Source: Bowmanella pacifica
GTDB taxonomy: Bacteria; Pseudomonadota; Gammaproteobacteria; Enterobacterales; Alteromonadaceae
Direction of reading: 5' to 3'
DNA: 64,000 nt
Assembly (NCBI RefSeq): GCF_014645355.1
Contig: NZ_BMLS01000001.1
Location: 248,001-312,000 of the forward strand
Under the pieces are notes generated by a model, which saw only the letters and a list, made by a program, of their open reading frames with translations, searched no databases and was not told the DNA's origin. Each line of letters begins with the position of its first letter. The first letter of the stretch is position 1. Position numbers and translations under genes: made by a program. Positions 56,062-64,000 of the stretch are shown piece by piece.

Positions 56062-57069
56062 TTATTGGCGTGCGTTATCAATCCTGTCTTTTAACATTGG
56101 ATGGGAGGAAAGCCAGCGCTCCATACTTGAAGACGGCGCCAGGCTGGCCAACTTTTCCATCGCTTTAGCAAAGCTTTCACCGTCCTGTCCCAATTTATCC
56201 AACTGTTGCAGTGCATAATTGTCCGCTTCCCATTCAAGCTCCTGGGAAAACTGATTCTGCACTAATGTGGTGGAAGCCCCGGCAAACAAGTCGGCCATAC
56301 CTGAAAGATCGCCAAACAAATAGCTAATCAGCACAGAGGACGCCAGCGTCTGGGCTATCAGGCGCATAGAGTGGCGGTGCTCTACATGACCTATTTCATG
56401 CAGCAATATCGCCTGCAATACCTCTTTATCCTGCTCCAGCAGCGCAACAAGCTGGTCGGTAATAACAATAGTGCCGTCTGGTAAGGCAAAAGCATTAGGT
56501 CCCAGCTTCTCGGCGTGACGAAACTGGATATGATAGTGATGAGCAGACAAGCCCAACTGACTGACAGTGCCTTGCCAGTAGTTCAGATAGTCCTGACGGG
56601 TGGTTTCACTAAGCTGACTGGGTGCCAGCAAGGATTCATCCAATGCCAGCAAGGTATGCTCAGACGCCGTATTGATATAAGCCTGTGGTACATAGTGAGC
56701 AAAGCTGATAGCCAGGGCCGGGATGACATATTTAAACACCCCGAACAAGCATAAGGGCGCCAGCAAAATACTCGCCAATATGCCCCATTTGTTGGTTTCC
56801 AGCGCGGCTAAACGCGCAGATAACTTGCCCCCGTCCAGCCACAGATTAAGTTCCTCAGAGGGCGGCGCTTGTACCATCCCCCCATCTGGAAGCTTGATCT
56901 CTCGTGGCATCCGCCCAAGCGCCGGTGCACTGGACAGGCTCGGCTTAGGGTAACTATGCCAGTTACCCTCTACCAGGAGACGCAGTTCGCCATCCTCAAG
57001 CTGAAGCCACACCTGACAGCTTTTACTGCTGCCGGGTGCATACAAAACGCCTTCCAGCATCTCGCTCAT
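56062..57069 (-). CDS. M48-family membrane metallopeptidase
   Basis: 335 residues. One or two hydrophobic helices (WGILASILLAPLCLFGVFKY, about residues 91-110) then the zinc motif LLHEIGHVEHR (HExxH, about residue 227) and ELEWEADNYALQ with the third ligand Glu. M48 proteases of this kind degrade misfolded membrane or outer-membrane proteins. The start overlaps the yjgN stop by 1 nt (TGATG). Not a sugar enzyme; it interrupts the glucan locus. Confidence 0.88.
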   Translation of the reverse strand: MSEMLEGVLYAPGSSKSCQVWLQLEDGELRLLVEGNWHSYPKPSLSSAPALGRMPREIKLPDGGMVQAPPSEELNLWLDGGKLSARLAALETNKWGILASILLAPLCLFGVFKYVIPALAISFAHYVPQAYINTASEHTLLALDESLLAPSQLSETTRQDYLNYWQGTVSQLGLSAHHYHIQFRHAEKLGPNAFALPDGTIVITDQLVALLEQDKEVLQAILLHEIGHVEHRHSMRLIAQTLASSVLISYLFGDLSGMADLFAGASTTLVQNQFSQELEWEADNYALQQLDKLGQDGESFAKAMEKLASLAPSSSMERWLSSHPMLKDRIDNARQ

Positions 57070-58283
57070 CAGGTCAGGCCTATGTCCATATCGAAGATTT
57101 CTGACACTTCTTCGGCGATGGCATTAGGATCAGCACTGTTCTCTGCCACCACCTGATCCGCTTCGGCGAAAAGTTGTAAATGGGTGGCTTCAGCAAACAG
57201 GGCAGCCGTTCTGACTTTAACCCAGGGATAGGCCAGGCCGAGACTGCCAACCAACATCAACAGATTCACCAAACGCAACTTTGTCAGCGCCCAGAACCCC
57301 AGAGCTGATTCCAGTTTCACGACCTTTTCAATATGGCTATTGTTGTACAGATGATTGCGAATATGCGACTGGTAATAACAACTGGCAACGGTAATCACTA
57401 ATACATACATCAACATAGTCAGTATCAAAAACACGGTGGCCGCCGGTCCCTCAGGCTCTTGTAATGACCCGCTGCCAGCCAGCACTGCGATTAAAATGCC
57501 CGCAGGCACCATAATAATCACGGCCATAATGGCACCAATAATACTGGCACCAATAGCAGCCACATAGTATTCGCCGGTACGCAAGTTGGTCTGAAACTGT
57601 CGGTCACCAAAGCGCATGTTGCCATAGATGTACTCATCCATCTTTTTCAGGACAATGGGCATAGTGAGATAGAGGGTAAATATGCTTAGAATCGGATACA
57701 GCATAAACAACGCATAGGCCCGGCCAAACCCACCCTGAAAGCCGAATCTGACATTTCGATAGGCAGTCATACGAGCATTAAAACGTAGGCTCAGACATAT
57801 CATCACCGGCATCAATGCAAACAGCAGTAACATAATAATGGCAGCCACAAAAGGGCTCAGATAGCTGGCCAACATATAGCTACCAAATAGCACCAGACCG
57901 ATAATCCGCCCTTTCAGAATTTGCATCGGCTCAGCCAAATAACTGAACCTGTGGCCGTCGGCTTCCAGGTTGCCATAGAAATAGCGATTGGTTCGCACCT
58001 TGGCCCAGGCCGAATAAATCCCAAGCGTCACAATGCTCAGCAACAAGTTAACGATCCAAATACCGAAAAACTCCTGACCATCCCCATGGAAACGCACCGC
58101 GGCGCGACGTGGCTGCTCAGGCTCGGTGGATGATGGTGCGGGTTGTGCAGGAGCCTGACGATAGGCGATCCAGGCATCCAGCACTTCGGCGTGTTCTGGA
58201 TGCACAGTATCATCCAGTTGTTTGCGGGCCTCATTAAGTTCACTGAGGCTGTATGTTGAATAATCAACGGGTTCCATATTCAC
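57069..58283 (-). CDS. yjgN: YjgN-family (DUF898) membrane protein
   Basis: 404 residues, about seven to eight helices. Typical DUF898 text: FHGDGQEFFGIWIVNLLLSI, then YSAWAKVRTNRYFYGN (about residue 102) repeated in shorter form near the C-terminus as WVKVRTAALFAEATHL. Function unknown. An N-terminal extension of about 65 residues (SLSELNEARKQLDDTVHPEH, then Ala/Pro-rich) precedes the first helix. Co-transcribed with the M48 protease. Confidence 0.87.
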   Translation of the reverse strand: MNMEPVDYSTYSLSELNEARKQLDDTVHPEHAEVLDAWIAYRQAPAQPAPSSTEPEQPRRAAVRFHGDGQEFFGIWIVNLLLSIVTLGIYSAWAKVRTNRYFYGNLEADGHRFSYLAEPMQILKGRIIGLVLFGSYMLASYLSPFVAAIIMLLLFALMPVMICLSLRFNARMTAYRNVRFGFQGGFGRAYALFMLYPILSIFTLYLTMPIVLKKMDEYIYGNMRFGDRQFQTNLRTGEYYVAAIGASIIGAIMAVIIMVPAGILIAVLAGSGSLQEPEGPAATVFLILTMLMYVLVITVASCYYQSHIRNHLYNNSHIEKVVKLESALGFWALTKLRLVNLLMLVGSLGLAYPWVKVRTAALFAEATHLQLFAEADQVVAENSADPNAIAEEVSEIFDMDIGLT

Positions 58284-58431
58284 TCCCCTGAAGTACGGTG
58301 TATTCCTTTTTATTACCCTAATTCAAGGGCTTGTGCCTAAGCATAAGCCAAGAGTGCAAACAGGAAAAGTAAAGCCTGAGACTAAGTATTAATGACACCC
58401 AGACCAGCTTGCTTAAAACCGCTATTCTCGT

Positions 58432-58445
58432 TGAATACGTATGCA
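58432..58445 (+). promoter_or_regulatory. Glucan-locus operator 5 with promoter candidate
   Basis: TGAATACGTATGCA, 66 nt before the GH13 alpha-glucosidase start. Five bases after it is TTTACA, 17 bases later GTATCC (or TATCCT at 18). Confidence 0.74.
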
Positions 58446-58511
58446 GGGTTTTTACAGTTACAAGGCCCCTGGCGTATCCTTCCGCCATCGTAACTAATCA
58501 TCAAGCATTCC

Positions 58512-60128
58512 ATGACAGAGCAGCCATGGTGGCGGGGCGCCGTCATCTACCAGATATATCCGCGCAGTTTTCTCGATACCAATCAGGATGGCATAGGCGA
58601 CCTGCCCGGCATCATTGAGAAACTTGATTATGTGGCCAGCCTAGGTGTAGACGCCATTTGGATTTCCCCCTTCTTTAAGTCCCCAATGAAGGACTTTGGC
58701 TACGACATTAGTGACTACCGGGATATCGATCCTATGTTTGGCACCATGGCAGACTTTGCAAGATTGGTAGAAAAAGCCAATCGCCTCGGTATCAAGCTGA
58801 TGATTGACCAGGTACTGAGTCATACCTCGGATCAGCATGCCTGGTTCGAGGAAAGTCGTCAGAGCAAAGATAATCCGAAAGCCGATTGGTATGTGTGGGC
58901 AGATGCCAAGGCCGACGGTTCACCGCCCAATAACTGGTTGTCGATTTTTGGCGGCAGCGCCTGGCAATGGGAACCAAGGCGTTGCCAATACTATCTGCAT
59001 AACTTTTTAGTCAGCCAGCCAGATTTGAACTTCCATAACCCAGCGGTGCGTCAGGCCGTGCTGGACAATGTTGAGTTTTGGCTCAAAAAAGGCGTGCATG
59101 GCTTACGCCTGGACGCCATTAACTTCTGCTATCACGATGCCCAGTTACGGGACAATCCGGCTAAACCAGAGCATGAACGTAAAGGACGAGGATTCAGAGA
59201 AGATAATCCTTATGCGTTTCAATACCACTACTTTAACAACACGCAACCGGAAAACCTCAATTTCATCGAGGCACTCAGAGCCTTGCTGGACAGATATCCC
59301 GGTACTGTGTCTCTTGGCGAACTATCTTCGGAAGACTCTTTAGCCAGCATGGCTGAATATACCGAGGGGAATAAACGTCTGCATATGGGATACAGTTTCG
59401 AATTGCTCTGTGACGACTTTTCAGCCGCTTATATCCGTCATACGGTTGAGACATTAGAGAGCAAAATGCGCGATGGCTGGCCTTGCTGGGCCATTAGCAA
59501 CCACGATGTGGTGCGCGCAGCCAGTCGCTGGAGTAAAGGGAAAACCGACCCCCAGTTGGCAAAGCTTTTATTAGTCATGCTGTGCTCATTGCGTGGCAGC
59601 ATCTGTTTGTACCAAGGGGAAGAGCTGGGTTTGCCGGAAGCCGAATTGGCCTTTGAAGACCTGCAGGATCCCTACGGCATTACCTTCTGGCCCAACTTTA
59701 AGGGCCGTGATGGTTGTCGCACCCCACACCCTTGGAAACCCCAAGCCCATGGTGGTTTCAGCAGCCACAAGCCCTGGTTACCAGTGCCAGACGAGCATTT
59801 GCCGTTAAGCGTGGAAGAACAGGAAAAGCAGGCAGGATCGGTGTTAAACAGTTATCGGGGACTAATGCGTTGGCGTAAACAGCAACCCGTCCTGTTGTTT
59901 GGCGATATCCACTTTATTGATAGTCAGGAGCCGGTATTGGCCTTCATTCGGGAGTGGCAGGAAGAACGTATCCTGGCCTGTTTCAATCTATCCGACCAGA
60001 CCGTTGATATGGCCTTAAAACATCCAATAGATGGTCTAATTGAAGGGCATGGACTACTCAGCGGCAGCGCTGAACAAGGCCGCATCCATCTCCCCCCTTA
60101 TGGCTGTTTATTTGCCAGGCTCAGATAA
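58512..60128 (+). CDS. Cytoplasmic GH13_23-type alpha-glucosidase
   Basis: 538 residues, no signal peptide. Starts MTEQPWWRGAVIYQIYPRSF. Catalytic residues Asp201 (GLRLDAINF), Glu270 (SLGELS) and Asp332 (SNHDVVR) fall one residue from those of the Halomonas alpha-glucosidase HaG (Asp202, Glu271, Asp333, as remembered), and much of the text matches it. It would split maltose and short maltodextrins to glucose in the cytoplasm. The ribosome binding site is weak. Stands alone on the + strand after its operator; the 3' end overlaps the next small gene on the other strand. Confidence 0.93.
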   Translation: MTEQPWWRGAVIYQIYPRSFLDTNQDGIGDLPGIIEKLDYVASLGVDAIWISPFFKSPMKDFGYDISDYRDIDPMFGTMADFARLVEKANRLGIKLMIDQVLSHTSDQHAWFEESRQSKDNPKADWYVWADAKADGSPPNNWLSIFGGSAWQWEPRRCQYYLHNFLVSQPDLNFHNPAVRQAVLDNVEFWLKKGVHGLRLDAINFCYHDAQLRDNPAKPEHERKGRGFREDNPYAFQYHYFNNTQPENLNFIEALRALLDRYPGTVSLGELSSEDSLASMAEYTEGNKRLHMGYSFELLCDDFSAAYIRHTVETLESKMRDGWPCWAISNHDVVRAASRWSKGKTDPQLAKLLLVMLCSLRGSICLYQGEELGLPEAELAFEDLQDPYGITFWPNFKGRDGCRTPHPWKPQAHGGFSSHKPWLPVPDEHLPLSVEEQEKQAGSVLNSYRGLMRWRKQQPVLLFGDIHFIDSQEPVLAFIREWQEERILACFNLSDQTVDMALKHPIDGLIEGHGLLSGSAEQGRIHLPPYGCLFARLR

Positions 60129-60278
60129 CGCTTCACCATGCAGCTCATCAAGCAGGCTTTCCAGCGCTTGCTTGAGCTGCCGCATCTCCTCCACACCGGA
60201 GGGCTCGGTCTCAAGGCAGTCATTAAGTTCCCTAAGTCGGTCTTTCAACTGCACAATGGATCTGGGCGTCGCAGCCAT
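60108..60278 (-). CDS. Small coiled-coil protein of unknown function
   Basis: 56 residues from ATG (MAATPRSIVQLKDRLRELND), with AAAGG upstream. Heptad-like Leu pattern (LKDRLRELNDCLE, then MRQLKQALESLLDELH) suggests one coiled coil. Its last 21 bases overlap the end of the convergent alpha-glucosidase gene. No family recognised. Confidence 0.5.
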   Translation of the reverse strand: MAATPRSIVQLKDRLRELNDCLETEPSGVEEMRQLKQALESLLDELHGEALSEPGK

Positions 60279-60342
60279 CTTTTTATACCTTTGCTGATGC
60301 ACAGCTTGCTTTTTATACAACTAAGCCTACCAGATTAACCTT

Positions 60343-60369
60343 GGGGCTGAAAAGCTGCTTTTCAGCCCC
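60343..60369. terminator. Perfect 12-bp hairpin before the TPR gene end
   Basis: GGGGCTGAAAAG / CTTTTCAGCCCC with loop CTG. It lies between the 5' side of the small gene and the 3' end of the TPR gene, both leftward. No clear T-run, so a weak terminator or an mRNA-stabilising hairpin for the TPR transcript. Confidence 0.55.
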
Positions 60370-60377
60370 TCCTACCC

Positions 60378-63125
60378 TTAAAGTTGCGCTGCCAGCTTAT
60401 CGGCACGCCCCTGTTGGCCTTCCTGCTTGTACTGACGCTGGGCCAGTTTACGCTTGGCCAACTCCGATTTGCCCCGCTTAATCAGCAGCTCTACGTAGTT
60501 GAGGTAAACTTCGTCGGTGACTCTTTCGCTGTTAACTGCCCGTTCCAGATAGGTTTCTGCCTGACTTAAGTCTTTCTTAGCAATCAGAATTTGTGCCGCC
60601 GTATCCAAAACTGACGGCTCGGAGGGGTTAAGCTCCAATGCACGCTTAGCAAATCCCAGGGCTTCGTCCAGTTTGCTCTGTTCAAACAGCAAATACGCCA
60701 GGTTATTCAGCACCAGATAATTCGCTTCCTGCAACGCCAGGGATTGCTTATACAGCTCAATGGCCTTGCTTTTGTCTCGCGATAGTTCCTGCTCTGCCAG
60801 CATCATCAAGGCTGGCAGGTCTTTGGTGTTCTGCCCGACATGTTTATTAAGCAACTGATAAGCCTGTTCTTTTTGCCCCAAACGGTTATAACAGAACAGC
60901 GCCAGAGTCAGATTGCGCTGATTCTGCTTAGCCTCGTACGCTTCAAGAATATGGGGCTGGGCAGCCTGGCAATCGCCTTCACCCGCCAACAACCGGCCTA
61001 GCATGCCTTTACCCGTCGGAGTTGACTTTACGCTTGCAGGCAAAGTATCAAACTGCCTGCGGGCATCTTTATAGTTGCCTTTCATCAATAAGAAGTGAGT
61101 GTAAATCTGCAAAAAGCGAACGTCGTCAGGGTAGGTATCCACCATGGACTTCGACAGGCTCAGGCCGTCATCAAAATTACTGCGCACATCAAGCAGGAAC
61201 AGTTTGCCCAGTATGGCCCGGGTGTTGCCTGGCTGTGCTTTCAACCAGCGATCATAATGGGCTTCAGCATCAACCACCTTGTCACTTTGCAAGTATGCCT
61301 TACCCAACAGGTCCCAATACGCGCTAGACAGCGCTTTATCATCACCGTCTTTCACCGCAGACAGCAGAGCAATAGTGTCCTCTCGTTGCCCTAAAATCAT
61401 ATGCGCGCTAGCTAATAGCAGACGCAACGCCATGTTCTGAGGCTGCTTGTCAAAGGACTGCTTTAGCTTCGCCAGGCCTTTTTCTCCCTGACCTTGTACC
61501 TGAGTCAGATCAAAGTAGCGGGATAATGCAGCAATATTGTCCGGGAAGTCCTGCAAAAAGGCAGACAGTTCCTTTTCACCTTGCTCATATTGCTTGTCCA
61601 CCAATTTGATATCAATCAGTGCCAAGCGCACCTTAGGATTATCGGGGGAAAGTTGCTCGGCTTTATGCAGTTCAGCGATGGCCTTGTCCTTTTCACCCTT
61701 ACGCTGATAAGCGGTAGCCGCTAGCAGATACCCCTGCTCTGACTCAGGCTCCTGCTTTTTCCAATCTGCAGCCAGGGATAAGGCTTTATCATATTGCTTG
61801 GTGGCTAAATAGGCCGTAGCTAATGTGGTACGGGTTACTTCCTGCTCAGGAGCCTGCTCTAATGCCTGCTCCAGATTGAGGATACCGTCCACATCGTTCA
61901 TGGACAGCTGCAATATCCCTAAACGAGTAAGATCCATGGGGGTCTGGCTGACTTGCTCTGATTTGTCCAACATGGCCTGGGCACCTTGCAGGTCACCTTC
62001 TTTGAGCAAGCCAAAGCCTGCGGCAGAGAACAATGACGCATCATCGCCACTGGCTCCTTCCAGTTTACTTAAGGTTTCTTCGGCCTGATCGTTCAAACCC
62101 AGCTTCAACTGGGCTGCAGCGAGTAAGCGCAATGCAGGATGGTTAGGTGGTAAGTCGCTGGCCACCAGTGATAAATGGGTACGAGCACCTTCATAATCGC
62201 CGCTCTGATAAGCAGCGAACCCTGCGGTCAGACGCATAGCAGGATCGGTGGTTTCTTTGAGCAAGGCCTTCTCGGTATAGGCCAGAGCGGCATCAAAATC
62301 GCCCGCTTCAGCCCGGCTAAGTCCCTTAAGCTGATTTAGCCGCGGATTGTCCTTACTCAGCTTGAGCAAGCTATCTACCAAAGGTTCGGCCTCTGCTGCA
62401 CGGCCATTGTCAGTCAACAAGCGCGCCAGCATAAAGGTCATTTCATGATCCTGCGGGTTCGCTTGATGGTATGCCTGATAAGTGGCAATCGCCTCGTTTA
62501 TGTTGCCTTCTTGCAATTGCAAACGGCCCATCAACTTAAGGGCGTCTGGCTGCTCAGGTGTTGCGTTAAGAATCGCCTCGAGCTGAATTCTGGCCGCCTC
62601 AATGTTGTCTTCCAGCAGGAAGCCATATACCAATGCCAGCGATTTAAAGGGGGACTTCGTCTGGTAGTTTCGGATTTCTTCGATCAAGCTCTTGGCTTTT
62701 TCTTTTTGGTCTAGTCGCACCAAAGATTCTAAGCGATAAAACCCTATCTCGGCGGCTTCGGCTTCACTGATACCGGCATATTTGTTGGTCAGCTTGCTTA
62801 ATGCCACATCCGCACCGGTTTTCTGGTAAGAGCGAGATAGCAGCGGCACCACTTCCGCCGCTGGATGCCCATACTCCATTGCCCTGTTGAGCTCCTTTTC
62901 GGCATCCTGATACTGGCGCTGTTCCAAATACAGTTTGCCTAACTCAAAACGCGCCTCGGCATTCTGTGGTTCCACTTGTACGGCGTTTTTTAGCTGGAGG
63001 ACAGCGGCCTGAGTATCACCTTGGGCCAACGCTTCTCTGGCGGCAGAAAGGTAGCCATCCGAATCTTTGGGGGAACAGGCCAACAGGCTACCGAGTACCA
63101 GAGAGGCAATGAGAGTTCTACGCAC
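60378..63125 (-). CDS. prsT: PrsT-like TPR lipoprotein
   Basis: 915 residues from GTG with AAGGA 6 nt upstream. Lipoprotein signal with lipobox LLAC (Cys17). About 20 TPR-like helix pairs (for example DTQAAVLQLKNAVQVEPQNA and ARFELGKLYLEQRQYQDAEK). Length and order match PrsT, the TPR protein of PEP-CTERM/exosortase systems. No exosortase or PEP-CTERM genes lie in the window, so the pathway link is unproven. Divergent from the helicase gene. Confidence 0.85.
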   Translation of the reverse strand: MRRTLIASLVLGSLLACSPKDSDGYLSAAREALAQGDTQAAVLQLKNAVQVEPQNAEARFELGKLYLEQRQYQDAEKELNRAMEYGHPAAEVVPLLSRSYQKTGADVALSKLTNKYAGISEAEAAEIGFYRLESLVRLDQKEKAKSLIEEIRNYQTKSPFKSLALVYGFLLEDNIEAARIQLEAILNATPEQPDALKLMGRLQLQEGNINEAIATYQAYHQANPQDHEMTFMLARLLTDNGRAAEAEPLVDSLLKLSKDNPRLNQLKGLSRAEAGDFDAALAYTEKALLKETTDPAMRLTAGFAAYQSGDYEGARTHLSLVASDLPPNHPALRLLAAAQLKLGLNDQAEETLSKLEGASGDDASLFSAAGFGLLKEGDLQGAQAMLDKSEQVSQTPMDLTRLGILQLSMNDVDGILNLEQALEQAPEQEVTRTTLATAYLATKQYDKALSLAADWKKQEPESEQGYLLAATAYQRKGEKDKAIAELHKAEQLSPDNPKVRLALIDIKLVDKQYEQGEKELSAFLQDFPDNIAALSRYFDLTQVQGQGEKGLAKLKQSFDKQPQNMALRLLLASAHMILGQREDTIALLSAVKDGDDKALSSAYWDLLGKAYLQSDKVVDAEAHYDRWLKAQPGNTRAILGKLFLLDVRSNFDDGLSLSKSMVDTYPDDVRFLQIYTHFLLMKGNYKDARRQFDTLPASVKSTPTGKGMLGRLLAGEGDCQAAQPHILEAYEAKQNQRNLTLALFCYNRLGQKEQAYQLLNKHVGQNTKDLPALMMLAEQELSRDKSKAIELYKQSLALQEANYLVLNNLAYLLFEQSKLDEALGFAKRALELNPSEPSVLDTAAQILIAKKDLSQAETYLERAVNSERVTDEVYLNYVELLIKRGKSELAKRKLAQRQYKQEGQQGRADKLAAQL

Positions 63126-63336
63126 TTGAAATCCTTATATCTGCGAAAGGGGTCAACTAAACTAGTTAACTCCCTAGGCTATTGCGCTTGGGACTTTATT
63201 GCAATAAGCCAGGTAAAGGATTTATTGGCATAAATTTGTCCACAACATGGTGTAACTTGCACTGATCTAATATAATAGCGCTTTTGCAGTCGGCCCCAGC
63301 AGTTGTAATTGCCTTGCCACCCATTCAGGATCCCAG

Positions 63337-64000
63337 ATGACCAGCACCACAGACATCAGCTTCAAAGACCTCAACCTGCCAGAGCATTTGCTTCAGGCCC
63401 TGGAAAAAGTGGGGTATGAGAAACCCTCTCCCATCCAGGCCGAGAGTATTCCTTTGCTTTTGCAAGGCCATGACTTACTGGGTCAGGCCCAAACAGGAAC
63501 AGGTAAAACTGCGGCTTTTGCCTTGCCTATGCTGGCCCGACTGGATCCTGAAGACACCACTACCCAATTACTGGTTTTGGCGCCGACCCGCGAACTGGCC
63601 ATTCAGGTAGCTGAGGCTTTCCATACCTATGCCAGCTTCAATCGTCAGATCAAAGTACTGCCCATTTACGGTGGCCAGTCATACGATAATCAGATCCGCC
63701 CACTTAAGCGTGGTGTGCAAGTGGTGGTGGGTACCCCTGGCCGCGTGATTGACCATATCAAACGTGGCACCCTAAAACTGGATAAACTGAAGTTCCTGGT
63801 CTTGGATGAAGCAGACGAAATGCTGCGCATGGGCTTTATTGATGATGTGGAATGGATCCTCAGCCATGCCCCTGCAGAACGTCAAACGGCGCTGTTCTCG
63901 GCCACTATGCCGGATCGTATCCGCAACATTACCAATAACTACCTGAAGAACCCTAAGCTGGTAAAAATTGCCTCTAAGGTCAGCACCGCCAGCACGATTC
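63337..64000 (+). CDS. deaD: DEAD-box RNA helicase DeaD/CsdA, N-terminal part
   Basis: Partial, 221 codons to the window edge. Starts [20 protein letters not shown], with AGGA 7 nt upstream. Motifs: Q motif ([14 protein letters not shown]), I (AQTGTGKT), Ia (PTRELA), GG, Ib (TPGR), II (VLDEADEML) and III (SAT) are all present. Cold-shock and ribosome-assembly helicase CsdA/DeaD is the best fit. A -10-like TATAAT lies at 63271. Confidence 0.92.
   Translation, partial: MTSTTDISFKDLNLPEHLLQALEKVGYEKPSPIQAESIPLLLQGHDLLGQAQTGTGKTAAFALPMLARLDPEDTTTQLLVLAPTRELAIQVAEAFHTYASFNRQIKVLPIYGGQSYDNQIRPLKRGVQVVVGTPGRVIDHIKRGTLKLDKLKFLVLDEADEMLRMGFIDDVEWILSHAPAERQTALFSATMPDRIRNITNNYLKNPKLVKIASKVSTASTI

Noticed and set aside
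32423-60128. Bacteroidetes-type Sus locus
   Set aside because: No SusD-like lipoprotein, no SusR or HTCS regulator, and the MFS porter and receptor type fit proteobacteria.

Overview
The window looks like chromosomal DNA from a marine-type gammaproteobacterium of the Alteromonadales, probably Alteromonadaceae. The evidence is the conserved blocks uppP-folK-folB / plsY / tsaD / rpsU-yqeY-dnaG-rpoD and parE-yqiA-cpdA-yqiB-nudF / tolC, the DUF3718-like and OmpW proteins, the Caulobacter-type TonB-dependent receptor paired with a flavin halogenase, and the MFS-type sugar porter. This is inferred from gene content and protein motifs; no search was run. No rRNA, tRNA, CRISPR array, prophage or transposase gene was seen.

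Layout. 0-8.4 kb: housekeeping (undecaprenyl-PP phosphatase, folate synthesis, PlsY, TsaD, the S21-YqeY-primase-sigma70 operon, one unknown protein). 8.4-12.5 kb: an RND efflux pump and its adaptor. 12.7-15.7 kb: a Nudix-domain lipoprotein, an MscS-type channel and an unknown membrane-anchored protein. 15.8-19.0 kb: a MocR regulator divergent from a class II aldolase gene and a DapA-like lyase gene. 19.1-25.1 kb: the parE-to-tolC cluster. 25.3-32.2 kb: a LacI-family regulator, a ZIP-like transporter, a PH-like membrane protein, SlyD, a DUF389 protein, L-lactate permease and a small secreted protein. 32.4-60.1 kb: an alpha-glucan (starch, maltodextrin, cyclodextrin) utilization locus, interrupted at 42.2-46.5 kb by peptide/envelope genes and at 56.1-58.3 kb by an M48 protease and YjgN. 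60.1-64 kb: a small coiled-coil protein, a PrsT-like TPR lipoprotein and the start of a DEAD-box helicase.

How the glucan locus could work (inference from families and targeting signals): a secreted CGTase with a CBM20 starch-binding domain and two lipoprotein GH13 enzymes would cut glucan outside or at the outer membrane. The TonB-dependent receptor would import oligosaccharides. A periplasmic GH31 enzyme and two exported GH13 enzymes would trim them. The MFS porter would carry small sugars inward, and the cytoplasmic GH13_23-type alpha-glucosidase would finish the job. Five near-identical 14-bp palindromes (gene-strand TGAATACGTATGCA, one with TGTA at the end) lie upstream of five transcription units of this locus, always in the same orientation, and in four or five cases about 5 bp upstream of a weak -35-like hexamer. 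This points to one CG-centred (LacI-type) regulator acting on the whole locus, perhaps as an activator. No regulator gene lies inside the locus; the LacI-family gene at 25.3 kb is the only candidate in the window.

Other points worth attention are the exported Nudix lipoprotein, the MocR/aldolase/DapA-like module whose lyase lacks the DHDPS arginine, the halogenase beside the glucan receptor, a shared intergenic repeat at 26.3 and 51.6 kb, and a DUF389 protein with a lipid-kinase-like N-terminal region.
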